From: Pararoseburia sp963661325
Lineage (GTDB): Bacteria > Bacillota > Clostridia > Lachnospirales > Lachnospiraceae
Assembly (NCBI GenBank): GCA_963661325.1
Contig: CAVLBP010000035.1
Coordinates: forward strand, 1-20,652
Length of the DNA: 20,652 bases
Reading direction: 5' to 3'
Positions within the stretch are counted from its first letter, which is position 1. Each line of letters opens with the position of its first letter. Below the pieces are notes generated by a model that saw only the letters and a list, made by a program, of their open reading frames with translations, did no database searches and was not told the DNA's origin. Below, in pieces: positions 14,501-20,652 of the stretch. Position numbers and translations under genes: made by a program.

Positions 14501-16003
14501 CTAAAGAACAGCAATAAATCTGCGGAATTCTTCCAGTCCTTTTTCATCACATTTAAAGACACCGGCATCTTCCAGGACCTGACAGAATACCTTGCCAACT
14601 TCCTGCTCCAAAATGCCCTCGACATTGGTCTCATCAATGCGGATACCCTGTTTCTCATATGCAGCACTAAATTCATCTACCCAGTCTGCATGTTTTTCCA
14701 AAGTCTCATCAGCACGGATATCCTTACCGTTTACAATAGCATCTGCAAGGGCTTCCATCTCCCCTTTCAGACGGGAAGGAAGCACAGCAAGTCCCATGAC
14801 TTCGATCAGACCGATATTTTCTTTTTTGATATGATGTAACTTTGCGTGTGGATGATATAAGCCAAGCGGATGTTCCTCTGTCGTAATGTTATTGCGCAGA
14901 GCCAGATCCAGTTCAAACATATCGCCGCGTTTTCTGGCGATCGGTGTGATCGTATTATGTAACTCACCATCTGTCTCAGCAAAAATGAAGGCATCTTCAT
15001 CGGTATAAGTTCTCCAGCATCCTAAGATATGGTCTGCCAGATCAATGATACGCTTTTCATCCTTGCAGGAAAGCCGGATCACGGAAAGCGGCCATTTCAC
15101 AATGCCTGCCTTGACATCTTCAAATCCTTTTACCGTAAACTCCTCAATGATCGGTGCCTTTTCCATAGCAAAGGTATAGTGACCGCCCTGGAAATGATCG
15201 TGGCTGAGAATGGATCCGCCTACGATCGGAAGATCCGCATTGGAGCCTAAGAAGTAATGTGGAAATGTCTTTACAAAATCAAACAATTTCACAAAAGTCG
15301 CACGTTCGATCTTCATCGGTGTATGCTGACCGTTAAAAACGATGCAGTGCTCATTATAATACACATAAGGAGAATACTGGAATCCCCATCTGCTGCCGTT
15401 CATAGTCAACGGAATGATGCGGTGATTCTCTCTGGCAGGATGATTGGCGCGTCCTGCATACCCCTCATTTTCAATGCAAAGCAGACACTTCGGATAAGCA
15501 GACTGCTTGGCATTCTTGGCTGCCGCGATCGCCTTTGGATCCTTTTCCGGCTTGGAAAGATTGATGGTGATATCCAAGGTGCCATACTTGGTATCTACGG
15601 TCCACTTCTTATCTTTCTTTACACGGTAACGGCGGATGTAATCGCTGTCCTGACTGAGTTTAAAGAAATAGTCTGTGGCTGCCTGTGGTGACTTTTTGTA
15701 CTCCTCGGCAAATTTTGCCTGCACAGTCGCCGGACGTGACATCAGACAATTCATCAAGCGAGTGTCAAAAAGATCGCGATAGACCACGCTATTCTCGATC
15801 AGTCCCTTTTCCACTGCCACATCCAAAAGATCCTTTAAGACGTCTTCCAGCACGATGTCGGACAGATCACAATCCGGATCCGTGTACTCATCCTCCTTCA
15901 TGACATCCAAAAGCAGGTTTGTCGTGTAAATACGCTCGCACTCCGGGGTCAAGCCTGTGTTGATGCCGTATTGTACCAACTTTTTAATACTTTCTTGTAA
16001 CAT
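14501..16003 (-). CDS. galT: UDP-glucose:hexose-1-phosphate uridylyltransferase (class II, Firmicutes type)
   Basis: Cytoplasmic Leloir-pathway enzyme that exchanges UMP between UDP-glucose and galactose-1-phosphate. The 500-residue length and sequence are those of the Firmicutes GalT class, which is longer than the ~350-residue enterobacterial type. The active-site signature ILSHDHFQGGH is at 265-275, with H270 the expected nucleophilic histidine. CLLCIENEGYAGR (173-185) is also characteristic. GGAGGAGG lies 7-8 nt before the ATG. It sits alone, downstream of a HAD gene and hairpin element C, and near but not in the galactoside operon. It would process galactose freed by the GH36 and GH2 enzymes. 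No galK or galE is in the window. Confidence 0.95.
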   Translation of the reverse strand: MLQESIKKLVQYGINTGLTPECERIYTTNLLLDVMKEDEYTDPDCDLSDIVLEDVLKDLLDVAVEKGLIENSVVYRDLFDTRLMNCLMSRPATVQAKFAEEYKKSPQAATDYFFKLSQDSDYIRRYRVKKDKKWTVDTKYGTLDITINLSKPEKDPKAIAAAKNAKQSAYPKCLLCIENEGYAGRANHPARENHRIIPLTMNGSRWGFQYSPYVYYNEHCIVFNGQHTPMKIERATFVKLFDFVKTFPHYFLGSNADLPIVGGSILSHDHFQGGHYTFAMEKAPIIEEFTVKGFEDVKAGIVKWPLSVIRLSCKDEKRIIDLADHILGCWRTYTDEDAFIFAETDGELHNTITPIARKRGDMFELDLALRNNITTEEHPLGLYHPHAKLHHIKKENIGLIEVMGLAVLPSRLKGEMEALADAIVNGKDIRADETLEKHADWVDEFSAAYEKQGIRIDETNVEGILEQEVGKVFCQVLEDAGVFKCDEKGLEEFRRFIAVL

Positions 16004-16050
16004 ATTTATTCCTCCTCCTTTTTATTGCTTAGATAACAATGTATTTTGAC

Positions 16051-16255
16051 GTGTAGTGGGTAATCCACCTCTTTGTAGGGACGCTTCCGCTCTCTGCGCA
16101 AAGATGTTCTGTTCGCTAAGTTCAACCTTCGCCTTTGGCTCCGTTTCACTAATCTCACAGAACGACCTCGCACTAGACTCGAACCACTACCGTGCTTCTC
16201 GCCAAGTTGCTTTCGGTCTCAAAAGCCCTACAAAAAAGGTGATTTTCCACTACAC
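16051..16255. repeat. Hairpin-type intergenic element C (~205 bp)
   Basis: The 336-bp HAD-galT gap has no credible gene. Its ends are inverted repeats: GTGTAGTGG (16051-16059) matches CCACTACAC (16247-16255), and the complementarity continues through a CACC block and CTACAAA/TTTGTAGGG over about 30 nt per side with small mismatches and one indel. An internal GTTCTGT/ACAGAAC pair adds a second stem. It does not share sequence with elements A and B. A transcribed hairpin or miniature mobile element is possible. Confidence 0.65.
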
Positions 16256-16339
16256 TGCACAAATTAGATTACTTTAAAATTGCCAACAAGAAACTAATTT
16301 GCAAAATCCCGTTTCCATATGCTTAACTATACTCAAATC

Positions 16340-16996
16340 CTACGAATTTTGCAAGAGCAGATTCTGAAGTTCTGTGACGGAATCTACAATATAAGTCGCG
16401 CCTGCATCTGCAAGTTCTGCCCGGTCGCCATAGCCAAAGGTCACCCCAATGCTGTCAAGTCCATTGGCGATCGCGCCATCAATATCATGATGACGATCCC
16501 CGACCATGACGATATGTTCCTTTGCCACGCCCGGGATCTGCTCCAGCGCATAGGCGATCACCTCGCTCTTTGCCGTTCTGGTCTCATCCATCGTCGCCCC
16601 TGCAACATAGGTAAAATATGGGCGAACCCCATAATGGGATATGATCTGTTTACTAAAGAACTCCGGCTTGCTGGTCGCAACCAGTAACCGCTTGCCTGCG
16701 CTTTTCAAGGTAAGCAGAAGTTCCGGTATACCATCGATCAGTTTGTTTTCAAACAAGCCCTTGGTGCTATAGTACTCTCTATAATATGAAACCGCCTGGA
16801 CAGCCTGCACCTCATCCAAGCCATAATATTTCTGGAAAGACTCGATCAATGGTGGTCCCACAAAACATAAAAGATCATTTTTATCTTCTACATGTATTCC
16901 AAATTTTTCCAAGGCATGCGCCGCCGAATTGACAATCCCCGGTGCCGACTCCGTCAGCGTGCCGTCCAGATCAAAAAGCACTGTTGTATAATTCAT
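16340..16996 (-). CDS. HAD-superfamily phosphatase (phosphoglycolate phosphatase-like)
   Basis: Haloacid-dehalogenase-type phosphatase of 218 residues. Motif I is LFDLDGTLTES with catalytic D9 and D11. Motif II is VATSKP with a downstream lysine. Motif III/IV is MVGDRHHDIDGA. An alpha-helical cap (about 15-85) places it in the Gph/PpaX-like group, which often dephosphorylates small sugar phosphates or phosphoglycolate. The ATG at 16994-16996 gives the usual N-terminus MNYTTVLFDLDG; no ribosome binding site precedes it. An extended -10 (TGTTATACT) ends only 6 nt before the ATG, so the mRNA may be leaderless. An in-frame TTG at 17014 is the alternative. It precedes galT with element C between them and is divergent from xpt. 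Substrate not determinable. Confidence 0.88.
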   Translation of the reverse strand: MNYTTVLFDLDGTLTESAPGIVNSAAHALEKFGIHVEDKNDLLCFVGPPLIESFQKYYGLDEVQAVQAVSYYREYYSTKGLFENKLIDGIPELLLTLKSAGKRLLVATSKPEFFSKQIISHYGVRPYFTYVAGATMDETRTAKSEVIAYALEQIPGVAKEHIVMVGDRHHDIDGAIANGLDSIGVTFGYGDRAELADAGATYIVDSVTELQNLLLQNS

Positions 16997-17002
16997 AATT
17001 TT

Positions 17003-17011
17003 AGTATAACA
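17003..17011 (-). promoter_or_regulatory. Extended -10 promoter of the HAD gene
   Basis: TGTTATACT on the minus strand has the TGn extension and a TATACT -10 (17008-17003) but no recognisable -35. The predicted start point coincides with the ATG at 16996. Confidence 0.4.
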
Positions 17012-17124
17012 CAAATCATAGTAGTTATAGGATAACTTTTGATTGTTTTTTCCTCTCTTTTTTGATAGTCTGTTTTTAGCAAAAAAATTGTAAAATGTTC
17101 ATAACAGGAGGAACAAAAGATATC

Positions 17125-17706
17125 ATGAACTTTTTAGAAGAACGAATCGTAAAAGACGGAATTGTAAAAGAAGGCAATGTCTTAAAGGTTGATAGTTTCT
17201 TAAATCACCAGATGGACATTGCCCTCTTTGATGAAATGGGTGCTGAGTTCAAGAAACGATTTGCTGACGCAAATATCAATAAGATCGTGACCATCGAGGC
17301 ATCCGGCATCGGTATCGCATGTATTGTTGCAAGACACTTTAACGTACCGGTCGTATTTGCGAAAAAATCCAAGAGCATCAACATCGACGGCGATGTCTAT
17401 AAGGCTGAGGTAGAATCTTTTACACATAAATGCAAAAACAACGTCATTGTCTCCCGCAAGTTTTTGGGACCGGATGATCATGTGCTGATCATCGACGACT
17501 TTTTGGCAAATGGCTGTGCTCTGCAAGGACTGATCTCCATTGTCAATGAAGCCGGCGGAACTGTAGAAGGCATCGGTATTGCTGTTGAAAAAGGTTTCCA
17601 AAACGGTGGCCGTATCATCCGCAATCTCGGTTTCCATCTGGAATCTCTCGCCATCATAGAGAGCATGGACGCTGCAAGCGGAGAGATCGTTTTCCGTCAA
17701 CAGTAA
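17125..17706 (+). CDS. xpt: Xanthine phosphoribosyltransferase
   Basis: Converts xanthine plus PRPP to XMP, feeding salvage towards GMP. The 193-residue product, starting MNFLEERIVKDG, matches the family length (about 190). The PRPP-binding loop VLIIDDFLANGCA is the Xpt signature, and TIEASGIGIACIVA is the conserved purine-side segment. The ATG at 17125 is preferred to 17095 because it gives the family N-terminus and follows AGGAGGA, although the 12-nt spacing is long. It is followed after 63 nt by a purine permease on the same strand, the usual xpt-pbuX pairing. No purine riboswitch was recognised upstream, in contrast with the Bacillus operon. Confidence 0.93.
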   Translation: MNFLEERIVKDGIVKEGNVLKVDSFLNHQMDIALFDEMGAEFKKRFADANINKIVTIEASGIGIACIVARHFNVPVVFAKKSKSINIDGDVYKAEVESFTHKCKNNVIVSRKFLGPDDHVLIIDDFLANGCALQGLISIVNEAGGTVEGIGIAVEKGFQNGGRIIRNLGFHLESLAIIESMDAASGEIVFRQQ

Positions 17707-17742
17707 GATAAGCAGACAAATATACTAAAAGAAAGGACTTGT

Positions 17743-17763
17743 ATGGAATTGTTCCATATATAA
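17743..17763 (+). other. Six-codon leader mini-ORF before the permease gene
   Basis: ATG GAA TTG TTC CAT ATA TAA encodes MELFHI. It follows AAAGGAC by 4-5 nt, and that is the only good ribosome binding site in the xpt-permease gap. ATGGAATTGTTCCAT also forms a small inverted repeat. The mini-ORF is in frame with the permease, whose ATG lies 6 nt after its first stop codon, so reinitiation is plausible. Coding is not proven. Confidence 0.4.
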
Positions 17764-17769
17764 TAAGAA

Positions 17770-19104
17770 ATGACATCTACAAAAGAAACACCATCTATCA
17801 AAAATTTATACCATCTTGATGGCAAGATTTCCGTAAAGCAGGCCGTACCATTTGGTCTGCAGCACATTCTTGCCATGTTTGTATCTAATATCGCACCAAT
17901 CTTTATCGTTGCCGGAGCCAGCGGACTTTCTTCCCAGGATACCGCCATGCTCATCCAGTCTGCTATGCTGATCGCCGGTATTGGTACATTGATCCAGCTA
18001 TTCCCGATCTTCCACAAGGTTGGTTCCGGTCTTCCGATCGTCATGGGAATCAGTTTTACCTTTGTCTCCGTCTTTACCTATCTGGGTGTCGCCTATGGCT
18101 ACAATGCCATTGTCGGAGCCGTCATTGTCGGTGGTATCATCGAGGGTATTCTCGGACTTCTGGCAAAATACTGGATCAAACTGATCACACCGATCGTATC
18201 CTCGACCGTCGTAACCGCCATCGGATTTTCCCTGCTCTCTGTCGGAGCATCTTCTTTCGGCGGTGGCAGTGGCAGCGAAACATTCGGTTCCGCCACCAAC
18301 TGGATCTTAGGAAGCATCACACTTTTATGTTGTATCCTATTTAATATTTTTGCAAAATCCTATTTCAAACAATTATCCGTTTTATTCGGCCTTGTGGTTG
18401 GTTATCTGGTTGCTATCGCTATGGGCGCAGTTGATTTTTCTTCTCTCCAGAACACCGCGATCATTGCATTCCCTTCACTCATGCCATTCAAACCGGAGTT
18501 TAATATCAATGCCATTATTTCAACGACCTTAATCTTTTTGGTGTCTGCTACCGAAACGATCGGCGATACTTCCGCACTTGCTGCTTCCGGTCTGAACCGT
18601 GAAGCCACTTTAAAAGAGACCTCCGGCTCCATCGCCTGCGATGGTTTCATCAGTGCACTCTCCGGTCTTTTCGGCTGTATGCCGATCACATCATTTAGTC
18701 AGAATGTCGGTCTGGTTGCCATGACAAAAGTTGTCAACCGCTTTGCCATCGCTACCGGTGCCGTAATTATGATCCTTGCCGGCATCTTCCCGATCTTTGG
18801 TTCTGTGCTTGCTACACTGCCGGATGCCGTACTTGGCGGTTGTACCCTGATGATGTTTGGTAACATTGTCATCAGCGGTCTGCAAATGATGGGCAAAGCA
18901 GGATTTACACAGCGGAATATCACGATTGCTGCGCTCTCACTCAGTGTCGGCATCGGCTTTACACAGGTACCGGAAATCTTTGCTATTTTCCCGCAGATCA
19001 TCCAGACTGTGTTTGCAGAAAACTGCGTTGCCGTCGTATTCATCGTTTCCATCATTTTAAATCTGGTTCTGCCAAAGAATATGGAAGCACATACCGAGGC
19101 GTAA
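17770..19104 (+). CDS. pbuX: NCS2-family xanthine/uracil permease
   Basis: Inner-membrane nucleobase importer of the NCS2/NAT family, 444 residues with about 12-14 hydrophobic segments. Family marks are FGLQHILAMFV near the N-terminus (TM1 QH motif), the acidic SATETIGDTSALA segment, and the NAT signature SQNVGLVAMTKV. The pairing with xpt favours xanthine as substrate; uracil or another purine remains possible from sequence alone. No ribosome binding site directly precedes the ATG at 17770; a mini-ORF with a good site ends 6 nt upstream, suggesting coupled translation. A strong terminator follows at 19121-19149. It is probably co-transcribed with xpt. Confidence 0.9.
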   Translation: MTSTKETPSIKNLYHLDGKISVKQAVPFGLQHILAMFVSNIAPIFIVAGASGLSSQDTAMLIQSAMLIAGIGTLIQLFPIFHKVGSGLPIVMGISFTFVSVFTYLGVAYGYNAIVGAVIVGGIIEGILGLLAKYWIKLITPIVSSTVVTAIGFSLLSVGASSFGGGSGSETFGSATNWILGSITLLCCILFNIFAKSYFKQLSVLFGLVVGYLVAIAMGAVDFSSLQNTAIIAFPSLMPFKPEFNINAIISTTLIFLVSATETIGDTSALAASGLNREATLKETSGSIACDGFISALSGLFGCMPITSFSQNVGLVAMTKVVNRFAIATGAVIMILAGIFPIFGSVLATLPDAVLGGCTLMMFGNIVISGLQMMGKAGFTQRNITIAALSLSVGIGFTQVPEIFAIFPQIIQTVFAENCVAVVFIVSIILNLVLPKNMEAHTEA

Positions 19105-19120
19105 AGAACATATGTATAAG

Positions 19121-19149
19121 AAAGAATGTGCTGCGGCACATTCTTTTTT
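19121..19149. terminator. Bidirectional terminator between the permease and degV genes
   Basis: AAAGAATGTGC (19121-19131) and GCACATTCTTT (19136-19146) form a perfect 11-bp stem with a TGCG loop, followed by a T-run on the plus strand; the minus strand also ends in TTTCTT. It overlaps the degV stop codon (19148-19150), so it serves both converging genes. Confidence 0.85.
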
Positions 19150-20026
19150 ATTGCGGTGCGAAAAATGCCAGTGCAATCGCTCCCGGTCCTACATGCGTAC
19201 CGATCGCCGCTCCAACAGAAACGATCGGCAATTCCTCTTTGGTGTGTGCTCTTTCCCAAAGCATATGACTATCCTCAATATACTTGCAGATCAATTTATC
19301 TGAAAGCCCGGTATATCCCAAATAAAAAGGACGTGTAAAATCAATTCCTCCCGCCTGCTTTGTCCGCTGCATCAACAGATTCTTTCCATTCTTTGATCCG
19401 TGCGCTTTTCCAAGCACAAGGATCTCACCCGCATCTACTCCCACAACCGGCTTGATCGATAATACATTGCCAAGCGCGGCGGATGCTGCCGAGATCCGTC
19501 CGCCCTTCTTCAGATATTCCAGTGTGTCCAATAAGGCGATCAGTTGGATCTGCTTCTTTTCTTCCTCCAGAATCCCTACGATCTCCTCAATCCCATAACC
19601 TGCCTCGACTAATTCTACCGCCCGCATGACAAGACATTTCTGTCCCACTGTGACATTTTCACTGTCTACGACATAGACCTGACCTTCAAATTCTTCTGCC
19701 GCGATACAGGCACTCTGGTATGTACCGGATAACTTGGAAGAAAGTGTGATAACTAGGATCTGCTTATCTTGAGTTTCTTCTCCTCTTTCGGACGCATCAG
19801 CATCCAGTTCCTGCCGATAGGCTTCCATAAATTCATAAGGACTGATCTGGCTGGTCTTTGGCAAGACATCTGTCTCGATCAGTTTTTCATAAAAAGTCTC
19901 GCGCAAAAGATCAAGACCATCACGGTAATGTTCTTCTCCAAAAGAAACATGTAGGGGAAGAACACGCACCTTGTCATATTCTTCCTGTAAAATATCTGAG
20001 CCGGAATCTGTAATTATCTTAATCAT
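19148..20026 (-). CDS. DegV-family fatty-acid-binding protein
   Basis: DegV/FakB-type protein that binds a fatty acid and, with a FakA kinase, presents it for phosphorylation. The 292 residues carry the family motifs in order: ITDSGSD (5-11), KTSQISPYEF, SSKLSGTYQSA, DSENVTVGQ, LEYLKKGGRIS and the C-terminal GTHVGPGAIAL. Length is typical (about 280-290). GAGGT lies 10 nt before the ATG, and a near-consensus sigma-A promoter gives a leader of about 38 nt. No fakA is in the window. The gene stands alone between the purine permease and element B, and its physiological lipid cannot be inferred. Confidence 0.93.
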   Translation of the reverse strand: MIKIITDSGSDILQEEYDKVRVLPLHVSFGEEHYRDGLDLLRETFYEKLIETDVLPKTSQISPYEFMEAYRQELDADASERGEETQDKQILVITLSSKLSGTYQSACIAAEEFEGQVYVVDSENVTVGQKCLVMRAVELVEAGYGIEEIVGILEEEKKQIQLIALLDTLEYLKKGGRISAASAALGNVLSIKPVVGVDAGEILVLGKAHGSKNGKNLLMQRTKQAGGIDFTRPFYLGYTGLSDKLICKYIEDSHMLWERAHTKEELPIVSVGAAIGTHVGPGAIALAFFAPQ

Positions 20027-20070
20027 GGTATTTATACCTCACTTTTGATATTTTGTGTATTACTCGTGCT

Positions 20071-20099
20071 AGTATAACCAAAGGAGGTGAGGCTGTCAA
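20071..20099 (-). promoter_or_regulatory. Sigma-A promoter of degV
   Basis: The minus strand reads TTGACA (20099-20094), 17 nt, TATACT (20076-20071), a near-perfect vegetative promoter 45 nt before the degV start codon. The plus-strand AAGGAGGTGA in its spacer is coincidental. Confidence 0.8.
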
Positions 20100-20116
20100 G
20101 TCGAGGGCATGGCAGA

Positions 20117-20632
20117 TAGGGGAAAGGGAGGACGGGGGCAAAAGACAGGGACAGGCAGGCTGGTGCTTAAGGTGAGAAACTGTCGTAGAACAGGGTGTCT
20201 CTATCCGCAAAACATTTGCTTACTTTTATTAAAACTGTCTTTCCAAAGTTAGACAGCCGGTTTGAATGATATTCGTTTGATAACAGATATGAATGCAAAA
20301 CGTATTAGTGCCTCTTAGAACTTGTGCGACACTTGGCAATGAGGGTACATGGATGTACCCGAAAGGCGCAACCGCACAAGGATGTTCGTTTGCGCCGGTT
20401 GCCCCTGCTATTTTGCTCTTAGTCCAAGTTCTTAGAGGCACTTATGCGTGGCGCCCTGAATATCTGTTTCAGACGGACACATCCGCCCGGCTGTCGAAGC
20501 TATGTCAAGACAGTTTCCTCCAAGCAAATTGTTTTTCGCAAGAGACACTCCTAACCTACTCCAAAGTTTCTCGCCTTAAGCACCAGCCTGCCTGTCCCTG
20601 TCTCTTACCCCCGCCCTCACTTCCCCTTCTAC
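20117..20632. repeat. Long imperfect palindromic element B (second copy, inverted relative to A)
   Basis: Gene-free region upstream of degV. Arms of about 190 nt flank a ~100-nt centre. A perfect 30-nt inverted repeat (20143-20172 with 20574-20603) forms much of the outer stem and continues after one mismatch into GAGAAACT. The inner stem (20307-20324 with 20425-20442) encloses hairpin GGGTACA-TGGA-TGTACCC (20343-20360), hairpin GGCGCAA/TTGCGCC (20365-20371 with 20390-20396), and a closing GGCAA/TTGCC pair (20335-20339 with 20399-20403). The central ~350 nt align with the minus strand of element A, including identical stretches of at least 20 nt (for example 20284-20303). The outermost ~100 nt per side are unrelated to those of A. 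Confidence 0.85.
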
Positions 20633-20652
20633 GCAAAAAAGTCCCGAGTGAG

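Noticed and set aside
16056..16277. Open frame (plus) in the HAD-galT gap
   Set aside because: It spans hairpin element C and has no ribosome binding site.
17015..17124. Purine riboswitch upstream of xpt
   Set aside because: No conserved purine-aptamer core or paired P1 could be found; only AT-rich DNA is present.
20027..20038. GGTATTTATACC palindrome at the degV ribosome binding site
   Set aside because: A 2-nt loop cannot form in RNA, and a 12-bp palindrome in AT-rich DNA is unremarkable.
20079..20243. Perfect Shine-Dalgarno AAGGAGGTGA on the plus strand followed by an ATG at 20109 and a short frame
   Set aside because: The spacing is too long (about 18 nt), the frame is made of element B repeat sequence, and the purine-rich run is the spacer of the strong degV promoter on the other strand.
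20229..20441. Open frame (minus) inside element B
   Set aside because: It lies across the hairpin tip and is not conserved as protein with the equivalent strand of element A, where the reading frame differs.

Overview
The window looks like a chromosomal segment of a spore-forming, low-to-moderate-GC Firmicute of the class Clostridia, most likely a gut Lachnospiraceae. The reasons are a clear spoIVA gene, strong AGGAGG ribosome binding sites, a class II (Firmicutes-type) GalT, DegV, and a carbohydrate operon typical of gut Clostridia. There are no tRNA, rRNA, CRISPR or transposase genes.

Layout. Positions 1-3284 (minus strand) hold dagK-like lipid kinase, a membrane GGDEF cyclase, and the 5' three quarters of spoIVA, which runs off the left edge. 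A CLC-type transporter (3411-4691, plus), with residues suggesting the fluoride/proton antiporter branch, is divergent from dagK. It converges on an alpha-galactosidase across a gene-free 545-bp gap filled by a long imperfect palindrome (element A). Positions 13590-5237 (minus) form a galactoside-utilisation cluster: tetR-family regulator, GH2 beta-galactosidase-like enzyme, an uncharacterised GT-B-like protein, a MelB-like symporter and a GH36 alpha-galactosidase. The last gene appears to have its own promoter inside the terminator of the first four. Upstream of tetR, on the plus strand, a strong promoter drives two tandem paralogous small ORFs (40 and 39 codons). Next on the minus strand come galT (Leloir pathway) and a HAD phosphatase, separated by a second hairpin-type element (element C). 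The right part carries xpt and an NCS2 xanthine/uracil permease (purine salvage, plus), converging on degV (minus), and then element B at the right edge.

How the genes work together: MelB imports alpha-galactosides, GH36 and GH2 release galactose, and GalT feeds galactose-1-phosphate into the Leloir pathway. xpt and the permease take up and ribosylate xanthine.

The most interesting material is non-coding or very small. Elements A and B are two inverted, diverged copies of a ~520-535-bp palindromic element. Their outer arms differ completely between copies yet stay self-complementary within each copy. Their inner stem shows three compensatory base-pair changes around a conserved three-way junction, as expected of a large structured RNA or hairpin element. 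The tandem small ORFs, preceded by repeated TATGCA(C/A)A motifs, are the second candidate system. The GT-B-like protein in the galactoside operon is the third.
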